Assembly (NCBI GenBank): GCA_019422105.1
Contig: JAHZDZ010000007.1
Span: 178,550-210,453, forward strand
Direction of reading: 5' to 3'
Length of the DNA stretch: 31,904 nucleotides
Source of the DNA: Bacillota bacterium
GTDB taxonomy: Bacteria > Bacillota > Clostridia > Lachnospirales > Anaerotignaceae
Shown here: positions 25,596 to 31,904 of the stretch, piece after piece
How the letters are laid out: the number at the start of each line of letters is the position of its first letter
How positions within the stretch are numbered: the first letter of the stretch is position 1
Made by a program: the position numbers and the translations under genes
Notes under the pieces: generated by a model
What the model was told of the DNA's origin: nothing
The model's input: the letters and a program-made list of their open reading frames with translations, nothing else
Database searches by the model: none

Positions 25596-25624
25596 TCTTA
25601 TCCGCTCCTTTTCCTTTTTCCTTC

Positions 25625-26029
25625 TTATTCTGAGACCGTACCGTAAGGCCAGTCATTGATTCCGCCAAAATCCCAGACGCTGCTGTAACCCATTTCTATA
25701 AGCTTTTCTGCTGCCTGCCTGCTTCTGTTTCCGCTCCTGCAATAAATCAATATGGTCTGCTCCTTATCGGGAAGCTCACCTGGCATTTCATCTCCTATAC
25801 TTTCATTGGGTATCAAAACAGCTCCCTCAATATGGCTTTCCTTAAATTCCTCCTCCGTTCTGACATCGACTATAATGATTTCTTCCTCCGAGTCCATCTT
25901 ATTCTTTGCTTCCTCAGCCGTTATTTTCCGATAGCCCTCTGTCTGCTCTTCCTCCTCCTTCTCTGCGGCACATCCCGCAAAGGCAAAAATACCAACCAGC
26001 ACCATTCCAACGATTAAAATGTTCCTCAT
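25625..26029 (-). CDS. Rhodanese-like lipoprotein
   Basis: 134 residues from the chosen start. The lipoprotein signal (MRNILIVG, hydrophobic core, FAGC, Cys20) places the domain outside the membrane, after an acidic linker. The rhodanese fold follows, with VDVRTEEEF and the active loop YCRSGNRS (Cys97) used to carry a persulfide sulfur. A longer frame begins at 26113, but it lies upstream of the promoter; the ATG at 26029 is preceded by GGAGG. It is first in an operon with the flavoprotein, suggesting sulfur or thiol redox chemistry across the membrane (inference). Confidence 0.9.
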   Translation of the reverse strand: MRNILIVGMVLVGIFAFAGCAAEKEEEEQTEGYRKITAEEAKNKMDSEEEIIIVDVRTEEEFKESHIEGAVLIPNESIGDEMPGELPDKEQTILIYCRSGNRSRQAAEKLIEMGYSSVWDFGGINDWPYGTVSE

Positions 26030-26065
26030 CACATCTCTTCCCTCCAAATTTGTTATCCTTTCGTT

Positions 26066-26088
26066 ACTGTAATTATAATTATTACAGT
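26066..26088. promoter_or_regulatory. Dyad operator O1
   Basis: ACTGTAAT-N7-ATTACAGT, a perfect 8-bp inverted repeat covering the -10 box of the rhodanese promoter. Confidence 0.65.
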
Positions 26089-26100
26089 TAAATTTGTCAA
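26072..26100 (-). promoter_or_regulatory. Sigma-A promoter of the rhodanese-flavoprotein operon
   Basis: On the - strand, TTGACA (26100-26095), a 17-bp spacer and TATAAT (26077-26072): both boxes match consensus perfectly, which would need strong repression to be regulated. Confidence 0.9.
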
Positions 26101-26122
26101 CTGTTATTTTCATGTATACAGT
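26100..26122. promoter_or_regulatory. Dyad operator O2
   Basis: ACTGTTAT-N7-TATACAGT: same length and geometry as O1 and exactly 34 bp from it, adjoining the -35 box. Confidence 0.6.
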
Positions 26123-26142
26123 TTTTTTACATTTTATAGGTG

Positions 26143-26171
26143 TTGCACTTTTGCTTCTCCTTCTTTATACT
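26143..26171 (+). promoter_or_regulatory. Sigma-A promoter of the GNAT gene
   Basis: TTGCAC (26143-26148), a 17-bp spacer and TATACT (26166-26171), about 55 bp upstream of the start codon. Confidence 0.75.
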
Positions 26172-26177
26172 GAATTT

Positions 26178-26197
26178 ACAGTAAAAAAACATACTGT
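26178..26197. promoter_or_regulatory. Dyad O3 at the GNAT transcription start
   Basis: ACAGTA-N8-TACTGT just downstream of the -10 box. It uses the same half-site as O1 and O2 but in everted order. Confidence 0.45.
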
Positions 26198-26226
26198 GGC
26201 GGGTAATGGAAAAAGGAGGGAATCCC

Positions 26227-26499
26227 ATGGAGTTTCAGCACGAGGCAAATCAGATTTATGTACTGGATGAAAAGAAGGAAAAAATTGCAGAGATTACTTT
26301 TCCGGCGGAGGACGAAAATACAGTCAATATCAATCATACCTTTGTAGATAATTCTCTCAGGGGCCAGGGTGTCGCCGCAAAACTGGTCGCAGAGGCGGCG
26401 GAACAGCTTCGCAGAGAGAATAAAAAGGCGGTTGTCACCTGCTCCTATGCAAAGCTATGGTTTCAGGAGAATAAAGATTATCAGGACGTATTAAAATGA
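26227..26499 (+). CDS. Small GNAT-family N-acetyltransferase
   Basis: 90 residues. It is a minimal GNAT domain of the YjdJ/NATD1 type: the acetyl-CoA pyrophosphate loop is RGQGVA (45-50), followed by KLVAEAAEQLRRENKKAVVTCSYAKLWF, the usual helix and strand with a conserved Cys-Ser-Tyr. The substrate is unknown for most such proteins. An ATG at 26206 is in frame, but AAAGGAGGG at 26211-26219 fits the ATG at 26227. Divergent from the rhodanese operon, with dyads of the same half-site at both promoters. Confidence 0.9.
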   Translation: MEFQHEANQIYVLDEKKEKIAEITFPAEDENTVNINHTFVDNSLRGQGVAAKLVAEAAEQLRRENKKAVVTCSYAKLWFQENKDYQDVLK

Positions 26500-26584
26500 A
26501 CGAAGGTGCCTGCCCAAGGACATCATAGAAGGATAAAGCTATCATAGGCATTCCACAGAAGTACTAACTAATTGAATATTGCAA

Positions 26585-26620
26585 AAAAAAGAAAGTCTGA
26601 TTCATCAGACCTTCTTTTTT
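26585..26620. terminator. Bidirectional terminator after the GNAT gene
   Basis: A 16-bp stem with one mismatch (GTCTGA/TCAGAC core) flanked by A and T runs, a TTCA loop; it separates two convergent genes. Confidence 0.85.
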
Positions 26621-26712
26621 TACTCCCAACTCTATTGTATCGGCTGTTTCTGCAGCCTTATTTCCATTTTCCCAGTACGATACTGCCATCTGAAAAGTAC
26701 GGCACTTTAAGG

Positions 26713-27030
26713 TTAGGGCTTGGATGATACGTCTGGGAGCTTTTTCTGCCTTCTCCTGCGTACGGCCCTCATAACAAGCAGTACTGCTCCGTACACTGCC
26801 CATATAACACCTATTACGCAGAGATAGAATGACACAACGGTAAAGCTCAAACTCAAAAGCGTAAATAGGCCAAATACAGACATCAACCCTGAAAAATCAG
26901 TGCCGTCTACAGAATAGCCCCCTGCATAATCGGGAGACAATTCCAAAGCGAGGGCTATAAAATTTATAACACCTATGAGTAACAGTACGCCCGACAACAC
27001 TGCCAAGGCAATAGTTACCTTTCTCCTCAT
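26713..27030 (-). CDS. Small membrane protein of unknown function
   Basis: 105 residues from the chosen start. Two or three hydrophobic helices are visible: about residues 5-28, then a long stretch around 48-90 that can form two. A short polar extracytoplasmic loop (SPDYAGGYSVDGTDFSG) separates them, and the C-terminus is a basic, Arg/Lys-rich tail. I do not recognise a family. The longer frame starting at 27123 lies upstream of the promoter; the ATG at 27030 has AGAGGTGGGG ahead of it. Confidence 0.65.
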   Translation of the reverse strand: MRRKVTIALAVLSGVLLLIGVINFIALALELSPDYAGGYSVDGTDFSGLMSVFGLFTLLSLSFTVVSFYLCVIGVIWAVYGAVLLVMRAVRRRRQKKLPDVSSKP

Positions 27031-27094
27031 AACCCCACCTCTTTTGATAAAGCATGTAAATATGCCTCCGTTTTCCCCTCTGCCAGCCGAATTC

Positions 27095-27123
27095 AGTTTA
27101 TCACAATAAAGCGTTCCGGACAA
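27095..27123 (-). promoter_or_regulatory. Sigma-A promoter of the small membrane protein gene
   Basis: On the - strand, TTGTCC (27123-27118), a 17-bp spacer and TAAACT (27100-27095). Confidence 0.5.
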
Positions 27124-27175
27124 TTGTATAACAGTTAAAATCCCGTTCTATAATAATTTTATGATCCAAAACAAC

Positions 27176-27203
27176 TTGAATTTTTTTGTAAAAGTGCTAT
27201 GAT
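27176..27203 (+). promoter_or_regulatory. Candidate promoter of the tRNA gene
   Basis: TTGAAT (27176-27181), a 16-bp spacer and TATGAT (27198-27203). Transcription would start about four bases before the tRNA 5' end. Confidence 0.5.
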
Positions 27204-27213
27204 ATTTTTGTAA

Positions 27214-27286
27214 GGAGACATAGCTCAGCCGGGAGAGCGCTTGCTTCACACGCAAGAGGTCATGGGTTCGAGCCCCGTTGCCTCCA
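27214..27286 (+). tRNA. tRNA-Val (anticodon CAC)
   Basis: 73 bases fold as a complete cloverleaf: D stem GCTC/GAGC, anticodon stem CTTGC/GCAAG with loop TTCACAC (anticodon CAC, reading GTG), five-base variable loop, T stem ATGGG/CCCGT with loop TTCGAGC. The acceptor stem GGAGACA/TGCCTCC has one A-C mismatch at the fifth pair. The discriminator is A and CCA is not encoded. It is a lone tRNA gene directly followed by a terminator. Confidence 0.95.
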
Positions 27287-27292
27287 TCTCTG

Positions 27293-27326
27293 AAATGCCT
27301 TGAAGCCGCAGAGCTTCAAGGCATTT
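27293..27326 (+). terminator. Terminator of the tRNA-Val gene
   Basis: A 14-bp perfect stem, AAATGCCTTGAAGC with its complement, with a six-base loop and a T-rich tail, seven bases from the tRNA 3' end. Confidence 0.9.
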
Positions 27327-27398
27327 TTCTTTTTTAAACCTTTGCATAAAACTCATGTGAATAACATTTCACCCATTTATTTTCAATCACATAAATCA

Positions 27399-27704
27399 TT
27401 ACAAATCTCTGAACATACGGGAGGCAAACAGCTTTCTGGCGTTTTTCATGCCGTAAATATCCTTTACAACTTCCTGTGCATAGCGAAGTGACAGTCTCCT
27501 CACAAAAATATGATTATACTTCATCTCCAGATAGTCCCTGTACCGTGCAGCCACCTCATATTGGTAGGAAGCAAAGGCAATGTCATCCAGATATGCCTCA
27601 AAGGTTTTTAATTGTACCCGATATGGGGTTATAATCGTCTCAAAATGCCTGATATCCCTGTCTATCTCATGTATAAATGTATTCATAATGTCAAAATCCG
27701 TCAT
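27399..27704 (-). CDS. Conserved-looking small cytoplasmic protein, function unknown
   Basis: 101 residues, rich in charged and aromatic residues and predicted almost entirely helical (HEIDRDIRHFETIITPYRVQ, then YRDYLEMKYNHIFVRRLSLRY). It has no signal peptide or membrane segment, and I recognise no family. GGAG lies eight bases upstream of the ATG, and the codon and amino-acid make-up is protein-like, which is why I accept it as a gene. It stands alone. Confidence 0.6.
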   Translation of the reverse strand: MTDFDIMNTFIHEIDRDIRHFETIITPYRVQLKTFEAYLDDIAFASYQYEVAARYRDYLEMKYNHIFVRRLSLRYAQEVVKDIYGMKNARKLFASRMFRDL

Positions 27705-27881
27705 TGTATCAGCTCCACTAAATTTTTATTTAGTATTTGCTTTGCCGATATTCTCTATGCTATATAAAACATTATTTTTTGCCATTCGTCTTCTTTTCTA
27801 TTCACTGTACCGCACTATAATCGCTCTATCAAGGACTGTGCTAAAATAGCCTGATTTGTACTTTGTCATTCAGACAAAACC
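27705..27881. other. AT-rich gap upstream of the unknown gene at 27399
   Basis: Holds a small CTAAAT/ATTTAG hairpin next to the start codon (27718-27733) and otherwise nothing I can identify. Confidence 0.45.
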
Positions 27882-27977
27882 AGCTGCCGTAGACAGGCGC
27901 AGCCGAGCTTGTCTTTCAAATTTCGACAGGGTCCGCCATAACGCGGTTTTAGCATATGGCTCTTTGGGATGGCAGCT
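27882..27977. other. Candidate branched structured element (RNA or repeat)
   Basis: AGCTGCC (27882-27888) pairs with GGCAGCT (27971-27977) to close a 96-base region. Inside are two hairpins: AGACAGGC (27891-27898) with GCTTGTCT (27907-27914, one mismatch), and GCCATA (27935-27940) with TATGGC (27955-27960). This gives a three-way junction. It contains no start codon with a ribosome site and is GC-richer than its flanks. No riboswitch or known RNA class was recognised. Confidence 0.4.
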
Positions 27978-28309
27978 TTGAAGTGTTACAACAGATGTAA
28001 ACACCAGCACCTGTTTCCCCATTTTAGGCTACAGGAATACCCTTTGACAATTGTCCGGCTAAGTATCTAAACCCGTCACAAAATCATATATACCTGCGCA
28101 TTGTAAATCGGTGCGCAAGCATTCCATTATATACCGCCCTTTTGTATTTCGGTTAAAAATTACAATATTCCTATATGGTCACATCTGACTTCTTTCCATG
28201 CCCTGATTTTGAACCAGGCTCCTGCTCTGTTTATTAACAGGCAAATCCCAGCGAAGAATCTCTGCCAAAAGCTCTTTGCCTGTAACAGAGCCGTCTTATT
28301 TCTGTACAT
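27978..28309. other. Gene-free stretch downstream of the gamma-glutamyltransferase gene
   Basis: About 330 bp with no credible gene, repeat or clear regulatory site. It may hold remnants of lost sequence, but nothing can be named. Confidence 0.5.
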
Positions 28310-28351
28310 AAAAAAGGCGTCTTTCCCGTTTTCAGGAAAGCCGCCTTTTTT
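28310..28351. terminator. Terminator of the symporter-gamma-glutamyltransferase operon
   Basis: A 17-bp stem with one mismatch (AAAAAAGGCG..CTTTCC with its complement) and T6 tail on the - strand, starting seven bp beyond the stop codon. Confidence 0.88.
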
Positions 28352-28357
28352 GTCTTT

Positions 28358-29971
28358 TTACCAGGCCGCAACCGTTCCGTCCGATCGGGGCTCTGTAGCC
28401 CCCGTCAATGTGCCGTCTCCGCTGCGCCATATAACCTGTCCCCGTCCAAAATTACAGGTAAGAGGCGGCACGGTTATCTCATGCCCTCGCCGTATAAGCT
28501 CCTCTGTAACAGCGTGGGGGAAAGCCCTTTCTACCTCCACCCTTTTGCCGCCTACCCACTGCCAGCGGGGCGCATCCAAAGCCTCCTGGGGATTCATATG
28601 AAAATCTATGGTGTTCATTATCACCTGCAAATGGCCCTGAGGCTGCATAAATCCGCCCATTACGCCAAATGGCCCTACCGCCTTCCCATCCTTCATCAAA
28701 AAGCCGGGAATAATAGTGTGATAAGGTTTTTTCCCGGGTGCAAGACAATTTCCGCTCTCCGGGTCAAGATAAAAATTGCTGCCCCTGTTTTGAAGTGCAA
28801 TTCCCGTACCCGGCACCACGATACCGGACCCAAAGCCCATGTAATTGCTCTGAATGTAGGAAACCATATTGCCCTCTCCGTCCGCCGTACACATATATAC
28901 CGTTCCGCCGTAATCCGGTGATCCCGGCGTTGGTACAATTGCCTCCCGCCCTATGAGGGCGCGCCTTGTTTTCGCATACTCCTCAGACAAAAGGGTTTTT
29001 ACGCTCACCTTCATAAATCTGGGATCCGACACATACCTCTTTCCATCCTCATAAGCCAGCTTAAGGGCCTCAATCTGCTTATGGAATGTTTCAGCGCAGT
29101 CCCTGTGGGAAAAGTCAAATCCATTTAATATATTGAGTGCCATCAGGGCAACAATGCCGTGTCCGTTAGGCGGAATTTCACATACCGTATAGCCTCTGTA
29201 ATCCACGCTGACCGGCTCTACCCATTCGGGAGAAAATGCCGCCAAATCCTCTTTCCTAAGATAACCACCGGTCACTTTAGAGAACTCATCAATTTTGTCC
29301 GCCAAAGCTCCTCTGTAGAAGGCTTCGCATTTTGTATCAGCCAGTTCCCGCAGCGTTTTTCCATGATCCCTTAAAAAAACCGTTTCCCCCGGCAAGGGCC
29401 CCCGCCCCGCCGGCGCAAAGACATCACACCAGGTATTAAAATAAGGCTCCTCCAACTCCTTTTTAAAATCGTCAAAAGCCTGCTGCCAAAGCATGGCTGT
29501 GACCGGCGCAACAGGATAGCCCTCCTCCGCATAAGCAATTGCCGGCTGAAGAAGCTCCTCAAAAGGAAGTCTGCCGAATTTTTTTGAAAGTTCTGCCCAG
29601 GCCGCCGGTATACCCGGCACCGTCACAGGCGCCCAGCCTCTATCTGGCATGGAGGCGCCATATTTTTTTCTGAGATTTTCCGCGCTGACCGCCATAGGCG
29701 CCGGACCGCTGGAATTTAGACCATGCAGCTTATCCTTCATCCATACAAGGGCAAAGGCATCGCCGCCCAGGCCATTGCTGTTAGGCTCCAATACCGTCAT
29801 ACAGGCGGCCGTGGCGACAGCGGCGTCAACTGCGTTACCGCCCTTTTTAAGCATATCAAGTCCTGCCTGTGCCGCAAGCGGCTGTGTTGTACACACCATA
29901 CCCTTTTTTCCGTATACTACCCGTCTTGCGGACGGATAAGCATATTTCAGGGAATCAAACTGTAGCTCCAT
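28358..29971 (-). CDS. Gamma-glutamyltransferase-family hydrolase, cytoplasmic form
   Basis: 537 residues from the chosen start. The Ntn-hydrolase fold is marked by GGNAVDAAVATAACMTVLEPNSNGLGGDAFALVW near the N-terminus, and by the self-cleavage site at Thr357 in YGGTVYMC, which becomes the nucleophile of the small subunit. SNYMGFGSGIVVPGTGIALQNRG and the PYHTIIPGF motif follow, as in the family. Classical enzymes are secreted and cleave glutathione; this one has no signal peptide, like many cytoplasmic homologues that act on acylases' or dipeptide-like substrates. The frame extends to 30022, but AAGGAG fits the ATG at 29971. It lies 117 bp behind the symporter gene. Confidence 0.9.
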   Translation of the reverse strand: MELQFDSLKYAYPSARRVVYGKKGMVCTTQPLAAQAGLDMLKKGGNAVDAAVATAACMTVLEPNSNGLGGDAFALVWMKDKLHGLNSSGPAPMAVSAENLRKKYGASMPDRGWAPVTVPGIPAAWAELSKKFGRLPFEELLQPAIAYAEEGYPVAPVTAMLWQQAFDDFKKELEEPYFNTWCDVFAPAGRGPLPGETVFLRDHGKTLRELADTKCEAFYRGALADKIDEFSKVTGGYLRKEDLAAFSPEWVEPVSVDYRGYTVCEIPPNGHGIVALMALNILNGFDFSHRDCAETFHKQIEALKLAYEDGKRYVSDPRFMKVSVKTLLSEEYAKTRRALIGREAIVPTPGSPDYGGTVYMCTADGEGNMVSYIQSNYMGFGSGIVVPGTGIALQNRGSNFYLDPESGNCLAPGKKPYHTIIPGFLMKDGKAVGPFGVMGGFMQPQGHLQVIMNTIDFHMNPQEALDAPRWQWVGGKRVEVERAFPHAVTEELIRRGHEITVPPLTCNFGRGQVIWRSGDGTLTGATEPRSDGTVAAW

Positions 29972-30088
29972 TTTCGTCGTCTCCTTATTAAAGTTTTGCA
30001 GCGGTGCGTTTTTCCCTTCCATCGTCTGCTGTCACATTCCATATTACATGAATTAGCCCGCCCTGTCTATCCTGTCAGAAAGGGATCT

Positions 30089-31552
30089 TTAGTCCTTTTT
30101 TATAAATTTAAGGGAAGCAAAATTAAACGCCCCCCTCCCTCCAATAAAAGACATTGCATTCAGAAAAAGCACTGGAACTGCAAAGGAAAGCAGGGTTCCA
30201 TAGAACCAGTTTGTCTGTGTATCCTTTATAAAAAGCCATGCGCCAAAACCGACAGAAATACCCAGTATAAAGGCAGGCACCGCAAAGCGACTGTAATCCT
30301 TTTTGCCGTAAAGTCCACATAAAAAAATGCTGGCAGGCGCGCTGAAGAATATGCCGCTGAAAATATCAATGCTCAGAAGCGATACTCTTTCCAGTGAAAT
30401 AGCGATAAGTGCGCAGGATATGCCCACAAGAACGGTAATCAGCTTGCCGTACTTGATTTTGTCTTTTTCCAATGCTCCTTTATTCGCATATTGAGGATAT
30501 ATTTTGATGACAGAGATACCGAATATGCCCATTAAACTGTTAATAATTGTCGTGAAGGCCACGGCCAATATAACAAGATTAAATAAGAGCTGCATAGGAA
30601 CGGAAAAATATCTTGGCAATATAAAGCCCGCTATGAGCAGGCTGAAATTGGCAGTCTCCTCCATGTCAATTTGGAAAACCAGAAACAGATACCCAAAAAA
30701 CAGAGAGCTTAGTATGACAAAGGGCACCCACAGCGCCACACCGCCTATAAAAAAGGATCGCTTGATGACAGAATCATCTCTCGTGGCATAGGCCTTCAGG
30801 TAATAAATAGGATCCAGTGTAAACTGCGCAAAACCAATTACCATAGCCGATATGCCGTATCGTATACCCGGTGTCAAAGCAACTGCTGCTTGCCGAAAAC
30901 TTCCGGAGAATAAAGCGGTATCGCCCTTCAGACTAAATACAGACTCCACAGGATAATAATGATAGCTAACTGCATAATATAAAATAAGCATTCCCGCAAT
31001 AATAATTACAAAATTAATTCTGTCATTGATTAGAACGCCCTTCATACCGGTGAATACAACGAAGATAACCGCCAGTATCACAGTGAAAAATGCCACCTTT
31101 TTAAAAGAAATCCCAAAGGCTACAGAAAACAGGGAGCTCATACCTACAGCCTGCTCTATCACTATATAAACGACTAAAAGCACTGAAGTGGCGTAAAATA
31201 AAAATTCCGCTTTTTCGCCAAATCGCCCCTTTATAAAATCTGTTACAAAAATACGGTTTCCCGTAAGCCTGCGAAAGCGCAGTATAACAGGAATAAAGGC
31301 CAGTACGCCTATGCCGGTTCCCAAAGCAAAAAACAAACCGCCGAATTTGCCGTAAAGGATACAGGCTTCCGCTGCCCCTATGACAGAGGTGGTCCAAAGC
31401 CATGAATTGAAAATACTGGGAATCAGATATTTTGAGGTGATCTCTTTGTCTGCAAATATCAACCCGTTGATGCTTTCCTTGCTGTCTTTTGTGTACTTAA
31501 AAATAACCGCCAACAAAACCGCATATAAAACAATCAGTAAAAAGCCCAGCAT
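30089..31552 (-). CDS. Sodium:solute symporter family protein
   Basis: 487 residues, about thirteen membrane helices. The FADKEITSKYLIPSIFNSWLWTTSVIGAAEACILYGKFGG region and the FAQFTLDPIYYLKAYATRDD motif are typical of the SSS family, which drives uptake with a sodium gradient. The substrate is not readable. Together with the downstream gamma-glutamyltransferase-family gene it may form an import-and-cleave pair (inference). AGGGGGGG precedes the ATG. Confidence 0.9.
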   Translation of the reverse strand: MLGFLLIVLYAVLLAVIFKYTKDSKESINGLIFADKEITSKYLIPSIFNSWLWTTSVIGAAEACILYGKFGGLFFALGTGIGVLAFIPVILRFRRLTGNRIFVTDFIKGRFGEKAEFLFYATSVLLVVYIVIEQAVGMSSLFSVAFGISFKKVAFFTVILAVIFVVFTGMKGVLINDRINFVIIIAGMLILYYAVSYHYYPVESVFSLKGDTALFSGSFRQAAVALTPGIRYGISAMVIGFAQFTLDPIYYLKAYATRDDSVIKRSFFIGGVALWVPFVILSSLFFGYLFLVFQIDMEETANFSLLIAGFILPRYFSVPMQLLFNLVILAVAFTTIINSLMGIFGISVIKIYPQYANKGALEKDKIKYGKLITVLVGISCALIAISLERVSLLSIDIFSGIFFSAPASIFLCGLYGKKDYSRFAVPAFILGISVGFGAWLFIKDTQTNWFYGTLLSFAVPVLFLNAMSFIGGRGAFNFASLKFIKKD

Positions 31553-31904
31553 GGGTCATCCCCCCCTACAAAAGAAGCTGAAACAACCAAACCTGTCCCA
31601 AACGCTTTTCATGGCGTTCTGTTATCATTTTGTTCTGAAAAAATAAGCATATCTTCCATATCTACCTCTATCTATGAAAGGTATCGTATAAATAGCCTGC
31701 TGCTTTATGAATTGATTCGTGACCCTATTGCTCTTCAAAACTATACTGCCCGCAAGCATGGGCCATAACTGCAAACAAAACTGGAGATTAGCTGCCGTCC
31801 AAGTATATCCGTGGGCTTTTTATTTATTATACCATAAAAGCGGAGAAAACAGGCTGCACAGAAGCAATACTGCAAGCTTGCTTGCAAGAGATTGTTTCGG
31901 GTGC
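31553..31904. other. Region upstream of the symporter gene
   Basis: No credible gene. It must hold the symporter promoter, but I found no convincing -35/-10 or sigma-54 element. A GCAAGC/GCTTGC inverted pair lies near the window end. Confidence 0.5.

Noticed and set aside
31553..31904. Sigma-54 promoter upstream of the symporter gene
   Set aside because: TGGGACAGGTTTGG looked similar but lacks the GC dinucleotide 10 bp after GG.

Overview
This window looks like a chromosomal segment from a Gram-positive, probably anaerobic member of the Clostridia. The pointers are lipoprotein signal peptides, an S-layer homology (SLH) protein, a copper-amine-oxidase-type stalk domain protein, strong AGGAGG-type ribosome binding sites, AT-rich sigma-A promoters and a sigma-54 regulon. 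The placement is an inference from gene content; no rRNA or other diagnostic marker is present. Nothing looks like a prophage, an integrative element, an insertion sequence or a CRISPR array. The window is a chain of short, independent transcription units separated by unusually clear hairpin terminators, many of them bidirectional.

Positions 1-10,600 hold a copy of a composite palindromic repeat; a secreted stalk-domain protein (+); pyrG (-), divergent from an EamA exporter (+); an overlapping murG-cyclophilin lipoprotein pair (-); two more tandem copies of the repeat just upstream of murG; a lipoprotein with an M1-peptidase fold whose zinc and exopeptidase motifs appear lost (+); a ferritin-like protein (+); a very small soluble histidine kinase (-); and a HIT hydrolase (+).

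Positions 10,600-16,400 hold asnB (-) and two GC-rich hairpin-dense intergenic elements. A MATE exporter overlaps a small lipoprotein gene (-), and a MerR-family regulator diverges from them. The shared MATE/merR promoter region has the typical MerR layout: a 19-bp spacer carrying a GGGTAACCC dyad.

Positions 16,400-20,700 hold what looks like a self-contained sigma-54 unit on the - strand: a PAS-AAA+-Fis activator, three TGTCYA-N6-TAGACA dyads, a -24/-12 promoter matching consensus closely, a GPH-type transporter and a nitrilase-superfamily amidohydrolase. The likely role is uptake and hydrolysis of an amide or nitrile compound. Positions 20,740-23,823 encode a 1,027-residue SLH protein whose N-terminal half is built of GGG-marked repeats.

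Positions 23,800-31,904 hold a rhodanese lipoprotein and an RclA/mercuric-reductase-like flavoprotein (-), divergent from a tiny GNAT protein (+), with matching dyads in the shared regulatory region. After these come a small membrane protein (-), a tRNA-Val(CAC), a short protein of unknown function (-), a 650-bp gap with a possible branched RNA or repeat, and a sodium:solute symporter followed by a cytoplasmic gamma-glutamyltransferase-family enzyme (-).

No clearly new defence or mobile system was found. The strongest leads are the sigma-54 amidohydrolase unit, the apparently inactive M1-fold lipoprotein, the composite palindromic repeat and the paired-operator region around 26,066-26,197.
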